Source of the DNA: Arthrobacter_N sp051262515
Lineage (GTDB): Bacteria > Actinomycetota > Actinomycetes > Actinomycetales > Micrococcaceae
Assembly (NCBI RefSeq): GCF_051262515.1
Contig: NZ_JBIMER010000001.1
Location: forward strand, 186,001 to 250,000
DNA length: 64,000 nt
Direction of reading: 5' to 3'
The first letter of the stretch is position 1; each line of letters begins with the position of its first letter. The notes under the pieces were generated by a model that searched no databases, was not told the origin of the DNA, and saw only the letters and a program-made list of their open reading frames with translations. The position numbers and the translations under genes were made by a program. Shown here piece by piece: positions 27,966 through 36,233 of this stretch.

Positions 27966-28775
27966 ATGTCACCGAATCTGATCCTGCCCGACGTCGCCGC
28001 CACCGGCCATCCGCTGCGAGCGCGGATCCTCGCCGCCGCGGGAGGCCTCCTGCTCGCCGGCACCTACGCCACCCTGGTCGCCACGCAGCCGGCGGGCCTG
28101 GTCGACGGAATCGGCCAGGGGGTCGCCCTAGCCACCTTCGCCGCCTATCTGGCCGCCGCCGTCCTGCTGTTGGCCGCCGTGCTGCCCGAATTGCCGGTAT
28201 CCACCCTGACGCTCATCCCGGTGGCGCTCGCGCTGAACATCGTGCTGGGCCAGTTCGTCGGCTCCGTCATGGTTCCGCTGTACCTGGACTCGCTCGGCAC
28301 CGTCCTGGTTGGTTTCCTCGCCGGTCGCCGCGCGGGCGCCGCGACCGGCGTGCTGGGAACGCTCGTCTGGTCCCTGTTCAATCCCACGGTGCTGCCGTTC
28401 GCGGCCGGCGCCGCGCTCGTCGGCTTCCTGGCCGGCACCGCCGCCCGGTTCGGCGCTTTGCGGCGCCCCTATCTGGCCCCCGTGGCCGGCCTCGGCGCCG
28501 GGATCCTCGTCGGCGTCGTGTCCGCCCCCGTCGCCGCGTTCGTCTTCGGTGGTACCTCGGGTGTCGGCACCGGCGCCCTGGTGGCCGCGTTCCGCTCCAT
28601 GGGCGACTCGCTGCTCTCGGCCGTGACCAAGCAGGCCCTCATCTCCGATCCCGGCGACAAGGCTATTGTGTTCCTGCTCGCCGCGCTGCTGGTCTACGCC
28701 CTGCCCGGCCGCCTCACCGGCGGTTTCGCTTTCGTCCGCCGCCACCGGGTGCTCGGGCGGCGCGGCGCCAACTAG
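27966..28775 (+). CDS. ECF transporter substrate-binding (S) component
   Basis: A 269-residue integral membrane protein with about six to seven hydrophobic helices. ALNIVLGQFVGSVMVPLYLD, SLGTVLVGFLAGRRAGAATG and VLGTLVWSLFNPTVLPFA are typical of ECF S components, which bind the substrate and topple in the membrane. The conserved small-residue helix with the A-x-x-x-A pattern lies near the N-terminus. It heads a three-gene operon with EcfT (8-nt gap) and a fused EcfA. The nucleoside hydrolase directly upstream suggests nucleosides or nucleobases as ligand, but vitamins cannot be excluded. Confidence 0.85.
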   Translation: MSPNLILPDVAATGHPLRARILAAAGGLLLAGTYATLVATQPAGLVDGIGQGVALATFAAYLAAAVLLLAAVLPELPVSTLTLIPVALALNIVLGQFVGSVMVPLYLDSLGTVLVGFLAGRRAGAATGVLGTLVWSLFNPTVLPFAAGAALVGFLAGTAARFGALRRPYLAPVAGLGAGILVGVVSAPVAAFVFGGTSGVGTGALVAAFRSMGDSLLSAVTKQALISDPGDKAIVFLLAALLVYALPGRLTGGFAFVRRHRVLGRRGAN

Positions 28776-28783
28776 GACGAACC

Positions 28784-29542
28784 GTGCACCGCGCCCTGCC
28801 GCTGCATCCGTTCACCGTGTTGGCACTGGCCGTGGCGGTCGTGGCCACCACCACGGCAGCCGGCCGCTGGTGGCTCAGCTGCGCGGTGCTGCTCGTCAGC
28901 CTGCTGCTCGCCGCGTGGGCCCGCCGGGCACTGCGTCTGGTGGGGCTTGCCGCCGCCATCGTCCTACCCGCCTCCGCTTCCCAGTTCCTCATCCATGGAT
29001 TGGGCGACCGCACGGCAGGCGACGTCGTGGCCGCGGCCGGACCGCTGCGGATCACCGCCGAAGGACTCGAGGTCGTCCTGCAGCTCGGACTGCGCACCGC
29101 GGTGTTCGTGGTGGCCGGATTGCTGTGCACGCTGCTGATCGACCGGCACGATCTGATCGCCGCCGTCGACCTCTCCGCCGCTCCGCCGCAGCTGGGCTAC
29201 CTCGTGGCCGCCACCCTGTTGCTGCTGCCCCGGATGGCGGAGAAGCAGCGGACAATTGGCGAGGCCCAGGCCCTGCGCGGGGCCGCAGCCGGACCCGGAC
29301 CCCTTGGCTGGTGGCGGCGCGTCCGGCTACGGGCCGTCCCGCTGGTGTTGGCCTCCGTGCAGGATGCGGCCGACCGCGCCCCTCACCTCGCCGCGCGCGG
29401 CTTCCCCGCCGCGGGGGAACACACGCGGCTGCGCACGGTGCCCGACTCGCCCGGCCAGCGCCGGTTCCGCCTCACCGCACTCGCGTGCGCCGTCCTGGGG
29501 CCCGCGGCGGTCCTCGCCCCCGTGTGGGTGGGTGCCGGATGA
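28784..29542 (+). CDS. ECF transporter transmembrane (T) component
   Basis: A 252-residue membrane protein. The two coupling helices carry the EcfT signatures: EAQALRGAAA and APHLAARGFPAAGEH (Ala-Arg-Gly type), which dock into the ATPases. Hydrophobic segments at about residues 8-45, 50-70, 95-115 and 130-150 precede them; a final helix ends the protein. GTG 28784 gives the family N-terminus LHPFTVLALAVAVV. The stop overlaps the ATPase start (ATGA), so subunit synthesis is coupled. Confidence 0.9.
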   Translation: MHRALPLHPFTVLALAVAVVATTTAAGRWWLSCAVLLVSLLLAAWARRALRLVGLAAAIVLPASASQFLIHGLGDRTAGDVVAAAGPLRITAEGLEVVLQLGLRTAVFVVAGLLCTLLIDRHDLIAAVDLSAAPPQLGYLVAATLLLLPRMAEKQRTIGEAQALRGAAAGPGPLGWWRRVRLRAVPLVLASVQDAADRAPHLAARGFPAAGEHTRLRTVPDSPGQRRFRLTALACAVLGPAAVLAPVWVGAG

Positions 29543-30996
29543 GCGCCACGCGAAACGAGGGAAACCGGCGGATCGATGTGCTTGAGCTCGAGCTGGAGCG
29601 GTTCAGGTATTCGGGCGCGCCGAAGGATGCGCTCTCAGCTCTCTCCATGAATCTGGCGCCCGGTTCGCTGACGGCCGTCGTCGGCGGTTCCGGGTCCGGC
29701 AAGTCGACCCTCGGCGCGGTGCTCGCCGGGATGCTGCCGCGGCACGACGGCGACGAATTGGAGGCGACGATCTCCCTCGGAGGGCAGCGAATACGCCACA
29801 CCGCGGGCAGCAGCCTCCGCATCGACGTCTCCGGATGGGCCGGCCACGTGGGGATGCTGCCGCAGGACGCCGGCCACTACCTGTCCGGCGTGCGCGAGAC
29901 GGTGGAGGAGGAACTCGCCTTCGGGCTGGAGAACGCGGGGGTTCCCCGCACCGAAATGCGGCTTCGGGTCTCCGAGGTGGCGGACCGGCTCGGAGCGCGG
30001 ACGCTGCTGCGGCGGGACCCCGAACGTCTTTCCGGGGGCCAGGAGCGTCTCGTGGCACTGGCCGCACTCGCCCTTTCCGGATCGCGGGTGCTGGTACTGG
30101 ACGAACCGCTGGCCGGCCTCGACGGTACGGCCGCCGCCGAGGTCTCCGCCCTGGTGGCGCGCCTGCGGGCCGGGGGCACCGCGATCGTCCTGTTGACCCG
30201 TTCGCCGGGAGGGTTGGGCTCGGGCGCGGACCATGTGGTGTCGCTGGGCGGATACCCTGGGTACCCGCCGGGACGGACCGACGCCGGCGCCTCGGCTCCG
30301 ACGCCGTCGGCTTCTCCGTTGGCGTCGGGGCCGCGCCGCCCGGTGCGCGAAGCCGCGGGGACCGGGCTCGAGTTCGCCGGCGTGCGGCTGCGCTATCCGG
30401 GCGCCCCGGAACCCGTGGTCAGCGGGCTGGACCTGCGGGTCGATGCGGGAGAGTGTCTTGCCCTGGTGGGGGCGAACGGGGCGGGGAAAAGCACGATACT
30501 CAAGGCGGCCGCCGGCCTGTTGCGCCCGGAAGGCGGCCGGATCCTCCTGGCGGGGGCGGACGTGTGCGGACCAAAACGCAGCCGCGCCGGCAATACCGCG
30601 GGCCTGCTCCTGCAGAATCCGTCCGACCAGTTGTTCGAACGGACAGTCCGCCGGGAGGTTGCGTTCGGGCTCTCCCGGCGGGGCACGGCGGCGGAACGTG
30701 TCCCGGAGGTCCTGGCGCGCCTCGGATTGGAACACGCGGCCGAGACGCACCCCTACGAGCTGCCCGCTTCGGCCCGGAGGCTCGTCGCCCTGGCCGCGGT
30801 GCTGGTGCACGAGCCCGCGGTGCTGTTGCTCGACGAGCCGACCGAGGCATTGGACACGCCGGGCGTGGCCCGGCTGAACGCGGCCATTGAAACCGTGCTG
30901 GAACGCGGGGGCGCGGTGGTCGTCGCCACCCACGACGAGGCCTTCACGGCCTCTATGGCGCACCGCGTCCACCGCCTCGACGCCGCCTACAGGTAG
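29539..30996 (+). CDS. ECF transporter ATPase, two fused ABC domains
   Basis: A 485-residue fusion of the two energising ATPases. The first domain (about 12-240) has Walker A GGSGSGKST, signature LSGGQERLV and Walker B VLVLDEPLAGLD. The second (about 275-485) has Walker A GANGAGKST, Walker B VLLLDEPTEALD and switch His in VATHDEAF, but its signature is degenerate: YELPASARRL replaces LSGGQ. Only one of the two composite ATP sites may therefore be fully active. A Pro/Ala/Ser linker joins the halves. The 3' end overlaps the convergent Rieske gene by 10 nt. Confidence 0.93.
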   Translation: MSATRNEGNRRIDVLELELERFRYSGAPKDALSALSMNLAPGSLTAVVGGSGSGKSTLGAVLAGMLPRHDGDELEATISLGGQRIRHTAGSSLRIDVSGWAGHVGMLPQDAGHYLSGVRETVEEELAFGLENAGVPRTEMRLRVSEVADRLGARTLLRRDPERLSGGQERLVALAALALSGSRVLVLDEPLAGLDGTAAAEVSALVARLRAGGTAIVLLTRSPGGLGSGADHVVSLGGYPGYPPGRTDAGASAPTPSASPLASGPRRPVREAAGTGLEFAGVRLRYPGAPEPVVSGLDLRVDAGECLALVGANGAGKSTILKAAAGLLRPEGGRILLAGADVCGPKRSRAGNTAGLLLQNPSDQLFERTVRREVAFGLSRRGTAAERVPEVLARLGLEHAAETHPYELPASARRLVALAAVLVHEPAVLLLDEPTEALDTPGVARLNAAIETVLERGGAVVVATHDEAFTASMAHRVHRLDAAYR

Positions 30997-31421
30997 ACGA
31001 TGACCTTGTCGCCGTCGATTTCCGCGGCGTAGCGCGCCAGCGGGTCCTTGGCGGGTCCGGCCACGCGTGCGCCGTCGGCCATGGCGAACTCGGAACCGTG
31101 GCACGGGCAGGAGAAGTTCTCGGCACCGATGCCCACCTGGCACCCCTCGTGGGTGCACACCGAACTGTAGGCGAGGACGGTCGCCTCGTCCGGCCGGTGC
31201 AGCAGGTAGTTCTTGCCGTCGAGGTCCACGGACATGCTGCCGCCGACCTGCAGTTCCTCCGTGGTCGCGGCCTCCGTGCCCTCGCCGGTTGCGGACGGGG
31301 CCTCGCTCGAGGCGGAGCCACCGCCCCCGCCGCAGGCGGCCAGCGCGCATGTGGCCCCGACGGCCAGGGACGAGCCGAGGACTATCCTTCTCGCCGGGCG
31401 CCCGGCCGTGATTTCATTCAT
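30987..31421 (-). CDS. Rieske [2Fe-2S] lipoprotein
   Basis: A 144-residue exported Rieske protein. The N-terminus has ARRIVLGSSLAVG followed by a lipobox ALAAC (Cys30), so it is probably a membrane-anchored lipoprotein; the Arg pair suggests Tat export of a folded cluster protein. After a Gly/Ser/Ala/Glu linker, the cluster motifs are CTHEGC and CPCHGSEF. It is too short to be the Rieske subunit of a bc complex (QcrA) and belongs to the small 'ubiquinol-cytochrome c reductase-like' Rieske group. Its redox partner is unknown. It is convergent with the ECF ATPase gene, overlapping by 10 nt. Confidence 0.92.
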   Translation of the reverse strand: MNEITAGRPARRIVLGSSLAVGATCALAACGGGGGSASSEAPSATGEGTEAATTEELQVGGSMSVDLDGKNYLLHRPDEATVLAYSSVCTHEGCQVGIGAENFSCPCHGSEFAMADGARVAGPAKDPLARYAAEIDGDKVIVYL

Positions 31422-31484
31422 GCCCCATCTTGATCCACGGCCGGGCGTTTTGTGAAGCGCGAAGCACCACTAAGTTGCGCGCGC

Positions 31485-33620
31485 TCAAGCGGCGGGGTGG
31501 AACCTGCGGCCGTTGACCCGCTCCGAGGCCCCGACGCGATCGAGGTAGGGCGTGATCCCGCCCAAGTGCATGGGCCAGCCCGCACCCATGACCATACACA
31601 GGTCGATGTCCTCCGGCCCCGCAACCACGCCCTCGGCCAACATGAGTCCGATCTCCTCGGCCAAGGCATCCTGCGTGCGCCGCAGCAGTTCCTCAGAGGT
31701 GCTGGGCGAATCCCCGAAGGAGAGGACACCGAGCGTGGGCGCGGGGATGGCGACGGAGCCGTCATCCTTCTTCTCCCACAGTGATGTGATGCCGTTGTCG
31801 ATGAGTTTTTGCTGGTTCGCCGAGACGCGGAAGCGCTCGCCGAACGCCCCGTTCAGGGATTCCATGACGTGCTGCGCCACGGGGACGCCGACCATCGCCA
31901 GGAGGTGGAACGGCGTCATCGGCAGGCCCATGGGCCGCAGCGCGCTGTCCGCGATGTCCGCCGGCGTGCCGTCGTCGAAGGCGTTGGACACCTCGCCCAT
32001 CAAACGCAGCAGGATGCGGTTCACCACGAAGGCGGGGGCGTCCTTGACGAGCACCCCCGTCTTCTTCAGCTCCTTGGCCAGCGCGAAGGCGGTGGCGAGG
32101 ACGGCGTCGTCCGTCTTGGGCGCCCGGACGATCTCGATCAGCGGCATCACGGCGACCGGGTTGAAGAAGTGGAAGCCGACGACCCGTTCGGGATGCGCCA
32201 GGTCCGCTGCCATCTCCGTCACGGAAAGCGAGGAGGTGTTGGTCGCGAGGATGCACTCGGGCGAAACCACGGCTTCGACCTCCGCGAACACCTGCTTTTT
32301 GACCGAGAGTTCCTCGAAGACCGCCTCGATCACCAGGTCCGCATCCGCGAACGCGGACTTCTCCACGGACCCGGTGACGAGGGCCTTGGTGCGGTTGGCG
32401 GCGTCGGGGGAGACGCGCTTCTTCGCCAGCAGCTTGTCCACCTCGCCGTGGATGTACGCCAGCCCGCGGTCCACGCGTGCCTGGTCGATGTCCGTGATGA
32501 CCACGGGCACCTTGAGCGCCTTGGCGAACAACAGGGCGAACTGCCCCGCCATCAGGCCCGCGCCGACGACGCCGATCTTGCCCACCGGCCGCGCCAGTTT
32601 GCGGTCCGGCGCGCCGGCGGGCCGCTTCGAACGCTTCTGGACCAGGTCCAGGAACGCGTAGACGGTGTCGTGGAACTGCGGAGTCTGCATGAGGTCCGCC
32701 AATGCCCGGCATTCTAGCTCGGCGGACTCGCGGTGGGTGATCGTCTTGCCGGCCTCGAAGACCTCGAGTACCTTCGCCGGTGCCGGAGCCGCGTTGGAGG
32801 TCTTCGCGTCCACGAACGCCCGCGCCTTGGCGGCGGCGGCGTCCCACCGTGCGGCGACTGCGGGATCCGACGCCGGATCCGCGGCGTTGGCCCGCGCGAC
32901 GTCGGTGCTTCCGTCGAGCACGGAAGCGGTCCAGGCGACGGAGCGCTCCACGAAGTCGGCCGGTTCGAACAGGGCATCGGCGATGCCGAGTTTGAACGCG
33001 GCGGGACCGTTGAGGGAGCGGTTGTTGTTCAGCGGGTTCTCGATCATGACGGTCAGGGCCGCCTCGGGACCGATCAGGCGGGGGAGCCGGTAGACGCCGC
33101 CCCATCCGGGGACGAGGCCGATGAACGCCTCGGGCAACCCGATGCCGTTGGCTCCGGTGGACACCGTCCGGTAGTTCGCGGCCAGCGCGATCTCGAGCCC
33201 GCCGCCGAGCGCCACGCCGTTGATGAACGCGAAGGTGGGCACGCCCAGGTCGGCGAGGAGGTCGTAGGCGGCGTGGCCGAGTTCGGCCATCAGGCGGCCA
33301 TGTGCGGGATCCTTCAGGCTCTTGACGGCGGAGAGGTCGGCGCCGGCCACGAGGAAGTACGGCTTGCCGGTGATGGCCAGGGCATCGATCTCCCCGGCCG
33401 CGGCGCGGACCTTCTGGGCCTCCAGCGTTTGGCCGAACTCCACGAGCGTCCGCGGTCCGAGGGTGGTGGGCTTGGAGTGGTCCAGGCCGTTGTCGAGGGT
33501 GACGAGGGCCAGTGTGCGGCCGCCCGGGAGCGCGACGTCGGCGACGAGGGAGTGGGTGACGACCTCGTCCGGCACCAGTGCGGTGAGCGGCTCGAAGCGC
33601 CCGAAGTTTTCCTGCGCCAT
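31485..33620 (-). CDS. fadB: Fatty-acid oxidation enzyme: enoyl-CoA hydratase / 3-hydroxyacyl-CoA dehydrogenase
   Basis: A 711-residue two-function protein. The N-terminal crotonase domain (about 1-240) has ITGKPYFLVAGADLSAV, INGVALGGGLEIALAANYR and GLPEAFIGLVPGWGGVYRLP. The dehydrogenase half has KIGVVGAGLMAGQFALLFAK (NAD site), ILATNTSSLSVTEMA and GFHFFNPVAVMPLIEIVR with the catalytic His, then two C-terminal helical domains. It performs the middle two steps of beta-oxidation. ATG 33620 lies 2 nt after the fadA stop with AAAGGA upstream, so the two form an operon. The minus-strand frame stays open far upstream, but that part has no homology. Confidence 0.95.
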   Translation of the reverse strand: MAQENFGRFEPLTALVPDEVVTHSLVADVALPGGRTLALVTLDNGLDHSKPTTLGPRTLVEFGQTLEAQKVRAAAGEIDALAITGKPYFLVAGADLSAVKSLKDPAHGRLMAELGHAAYDLLADLGVPTFAFINGVALGGGLEIALAANYRTVSTGANGIGLPEAFIGLVPGWGGVYRLPRLIGPEAALTVMIENPLNNNRSLNGPAAFKLGIADALFEPADFVERSVAWTASVLDGSTDVARANAADPASDPAVAARWDAAAAKARAFVDAKTSNAAPAPAKVLEVFEAGKTITHRESAELECRALADLMQTPQFHDTVYAFLDLVQKRSKRPAGAPDRKLARPVGKIGVVGAGLMAGQFALLFAKALKVPVVITDIDQARVDRGLAYIHGEVDKLLAKKRVSPDAANRTKALVTGSVEKSAFADADLVIEAVFEELSVKKQVFAEVEAVVSPECILATNTSSLSVTEMAADLAHPERVVGFHFFNPVAVMPLIEIVRAPKTDDAVLATAFALAKELKKTGVLVKDAPAFVVNRILLRLMGEVSNAFDDGTPADIADSALRPMGLPMTPFHLLAMVGVPVAQHVMESLNGAFGERFRVSANQQKLIDNGITSLWEKKDDGSVAIPAPTLGVLSFGDSPSTSEELLRRTQDALAEEIGLMLAEGVVAGPEDIDLCMVMGAGWPMHLGGITPYLDRVGASERVNGRRFHPAA

Positions 33621-33622
33621 GG

Positions 33623-34864
33623 CTAGGCGTCCTTTCCGTAGTCTGCGTGGTGGGGGTTCTCCCAGATGACGGTGCCGCCCATGCCGAGGCCGATGCACAT
33701 GGTGGTGAGCCCGAAGCGGACGGAAGGGTCCTGCTCGAACTGCCGCGCCAGCTGCGTCATCAGCCGCACGCCCGAGGACGCCAGAGGGTGCCCGACGGCG
33801 ATCGCCCCGCCATAGCGGTTGACGCGGGGATCGTCGTCGGCGATGCCGAAGTGGTCCAGGAAGGACAGCACCTGCACGGCGAACGCCTCGTTGATCTCGA
33901 ACAGTCCGATGTCGTCGATGCCGAGCCCGGCCTGGGCCAGTGCCTTCTGAGTGGAAGGGACGGGACCGATGCCCATCACCTGCGGTTCGACGCCGGCGAA
34001 CGCGTACGCGACCAACCGCATCCTGACGGGCAGGCCCAGCTCCTCGGCGGCGTCGGCGGACGCCAGCAGCGCCGCCGTCGCGCCGTCGTTGAGGCCCGCC
34101 GCGTTGCCGGCAGTCACCCGGCCGTGCGCGCGGAACGGTGTTCGGAGGCCGGAGAGGTCCGCCTCGGTGGTTCCGGGGCGCGGGGGCTCGTCCGTGCTGT
34201 GGACCCGCCAGCCTTCGCCGGGGCGCCGGGCGGCCACGGGGACGAGGTCCGGCTGGATGCTCCCGGCGTCGTACGCGGCGGCCAGCTTGGCCTGGCTGGC
34301 CACCGCGTAGCGGTCGGTGCGTTCGCGCGTGATTGCGGGGAAGCGATCGTGGAGGTTCTCGGCCGTGTTGCCCATGTTCAGGGCGGCGGGGTCGACGAGG
34401 CGCTCGGAGAGGAAACGCGGGTTCGGATCGGCGCCCTCGCCCATCGGGTGGTTGCCCATGTGCTCCACGCCGCCGGCGACGGCGACGTCGTAGGCGCCGA
34501 AGGCAATCGAACCGGCCATGGCGGTCACCGCCGTCATTGCGCCGGCGCACATGCGGTCGATCGCGTAGCCGGGGACGCTCTGCGGAAGGCCCGCGAGGAG
34601 CGCCGCGGTCCGGCCAATTGTCAGGCCCTGGTCGCCTGTCTGGGTCGTGGCGGCGATGGCGACCTCGTCGATGCGCTCGGCGGGCAGGGACGGGTTGCGC
34701 CGCATCAAGTCGCGGATGCACTTGACGACCAGGTCGTCGGCGCGCGTTCCATGGTAGATGCCCTTCTCTCCGGCCCTGCCGTACGGTGTCCGGACGCCGT
34801 CGACGAAGACGACGTCGCGGACCTGGCGCGAACGGTTGAGCGGACGGGTTGGGGTGGGGTTCAC
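33623..34864 (-). CDS. fadA: Acetyl-CoA C-acyltransferase (3-ketoacyl-CoA thiolase)
   Basis: A 413-residue thiolase completing beta-oxidation. The catalytic Cys is in IDRMCAGAMTAVTAMA, the His in GGAIAVGHPLASSGVRL and the second Cys in LTTMCIGLGMGGTVIW. GTG 34864 was chosen because AAGGAG lies 7 nt upstream and homologues start shortly before VFVDGVRTPYGRAG. It is the first gene of fadA-fadB. A 16-bp palindrome lies 41 nt upstream and may be the operator of a fatty-acid-responsive repressor. Confidence 0.95.
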   Translation of the reverse strand: MNPTPTRPLNRSRQVRDVVFVDGVRTPYGRAGEKGIYHGTRADDLVVKCIRDLMRRNPSLPAERIDEVAIAATTQTGDQGLTIGRTAALLAGLPQSVPGYAIDRMCAGAMTAVTAMAGSIAFGAYDVAVAGGVEHMGNHPMGEGADPNPRFLSERLVDPAALNMGNTAENLHDRFPAITRERTDRYAVASQAKLAAAYDAGSIQPDLVPVAARRPGEGWRVHSTDEPPRPGTTEADLSGLRTPFRAHGRVTAGNAAGLNDGATAALLASADAAEELGLPVRMRLVAYAFAGVEPQVMGIGPVPSTQKALAQAGLGIDDIGLFEINEAFAVQVLSFLDHFGIADDDPRVNRYGGAIAVGHPLASSGVRLMTQLARQFEQDPSVRFGLTTMCIGLGMGGTVIWENPHHADYGKDA

Positions 34865-34904
34865 CGGGTGCTCCTTCGGCGGGTGGGTGTGATCCACCCC
34901 ATAC

Positions 34905-34920
34905 GTTACTGTGCAGTAAC
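34905..34920. promoter_or_regulatory. Palindromic operator upstream of fadAB
   Basis: GTTACTG-TG-CAGTAAC has perfect 7-bp arms in the 84-nt gap between fadA and rnd. It looks like a TetR-type binding site, but no regulator gene is adjacent. Confidence 0.55.
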
Positions 34921-34948
34921 TTCCTGTGCAACCAAGCTCGCCAACCAG

Positions 34949-36211
34949 CTACGGCAACGGGTCGGGGTCCAGGAACGCGACCGTCAGGATCGGCGCGGTG
35001 ATCTCGATCTGCCACGGCCGGGCGCCGAGGTCCGACAGTGCCGCGGCGATGGATTCGGGTTCGACCGGCGACGGCGGCCGCCAGCACAGGCGACGCAGGT
35101 AGTCCGGAGTCAGCAGGTTCTCCACCGGCATGTCGAGGGACTCGGCGGCCCGGGCGACCCGGGGCTTGGCCGTGTTCAGGCGTTGGGCCGCCGCCGGATC
35201 CTTGTCCGCCCAGGTGCGCGGCGGGGGCGGCGAGTTCGACTGCAGGTGCAGCGGCGGAAGCTGGTCCTCGGCACGGGCCTGCTGGAGGCAACGCAACCAA
35301 CGCGGTGCCTCCTTGCCGGCGGCACGCCCGTGGAAGCCCGGGGTCTTCAGTAGCTGCGGGACGGTGGTGGGCATGGCCTTGGCCGCGGCGATGAGGGCGG
35401 CATCGGGAATGAGGCGCCCGGGGGCGACGTCCCGGTTTTCGGCCAGCGACTCGCGCTCCTGCCAGAGCTCCCGCACCGCCGCCAACTGGCGGCGGTCGCG
35501 CAGCTGGTGGAGTCCGGACGTTCGGCGCCACGGATCCACGCGCGGGGCGGCCGGTGCCGCGGAGCGGATGGCCTCGAATTCCTCGTGGGCGATCGCGAGC
35601 TTCCCCCCGTCCTCGAGGAGCCGGATCAGCTCGACCCGCAGCTCGGTGAGGACCTCGACGTCCAGCGCCGCGTAGCGCAGCCACGGTTCGGGGAGCGGGC
35701 GGGTGGACCAGTCGGCCGCCGAGTGCTCCTTGGCCAGCGACAGGCCGAGGAGCGCTTCGACGACGGCGCCGAGCCCCACGCGCGGCAGGCCCGCCAGCCG
35801 TGCGGCCAGTTCGGTGTCGAACAGCGAGTCGGGGCGCATCCCGACCGCCTCCAGGCACGGCAGGTCCTGGGTGGAGGCGTGGAGGATCCATTCGACGCCG
35901 GAGAGCGCCTCGTTGATGACGCCGAGGTCCTCGAACGGCTCGGGGTCGATCAGCCAGGTTCCTGCGCCTTCGCGGCGGATCTGCACGAGGAAGGCGCGTT
36001 GGCCGTAGCGGAAGCCGGAGGCGCGCTCCGCGTCCACCGCGGCGGGCCCCGTTCCGGCCGCAATGGCCGCCGCCGCACGGGCCAGGCCGGAGGGCGTGTT
36101 GATCACCAGCGGCACGCCGTCCCGCGGTTCCGTGAGCGGAACCGCCGTTGGCTCCGTTGGCTCGTCGATGGCGTCTTCGGCTGGGCTGGTGTCGGTGTTC
36201 GCGCTCGTCAT
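34949..36211 (-). CDS. rnd: Ribonuclease D (HRDC-domain protein)
   Basis: A 420-residue DEDD-family 3'-5' exoribonuclease. Exo I is AVDAERASGFRYGQRAFLVQ (Asp and Glu), Exo II is ILHASTQDLPCLEAVG and Exo III is YAALDVEVLTEL with the catalytic Tyr and Asp. An HRDC nucleic-acid-binding domain follows (QLRDRRQLAAVRELWQERE ... LKTPGF) and a second HRDC-like helical region ends the protein. It trims tRNA and other small RNAs. The neighbour DUF3000 gene is a standard actinobacterial partner (Rv2680-Rv2681 in M. tuberculosis, as I recall). TAGACT sits 10 nt before the ATG. Confidence 0.94.
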   Translation of the reverse strand: MTSANTDTSPAEDAIDEPTEPTAVPLTEPRDGVPLVINTPSGLARAAAAIAAGTGPAAVDAERASGFRYGQRAFLVQIRREGAGTWLIDPEPFEDLGVINEALSGVEWILHASTQDLPCLEAVGMRPDSLFDTELAARLAGLPRVGLGAVVEALLGLSLAKEHSAADWSTRPLPEPWLRYAALDVEVLTELRVELIRLLEDGGKLAIAHEEFEAIRSAAPAAPRVDPWRRTSGLHQLRDRRQLAAVRELWQERESLAENRDVAPGRLIPDAALIAAAKAMPTTVPQLLKTPGFHGRAAGKEAPRWLRCLQQARAEDQLPPLHLQSNSPPPPRTWADKDPAAAQRLNTAKPRVARAAESLDMPVENLLTPDYLRRLCWRPPSPVEPESIAAALSDLGARPWQIEITAPILTVAFLDPDPLP

Positions 36212-36233
36212 GGTGCCTATGAGTCTAGTCGGC

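Noticed and set aside
31485..35891. A continuous minus-strand frame of 1,468 codons spanning fadB, fadA and part of rnd
   Set aside because: Only the fadB portion (start 33620) has homology; the upstream part is out of frame with fadA and rnd and reads as Arg/Pro/Ala-rich high-GC shadow sequence.
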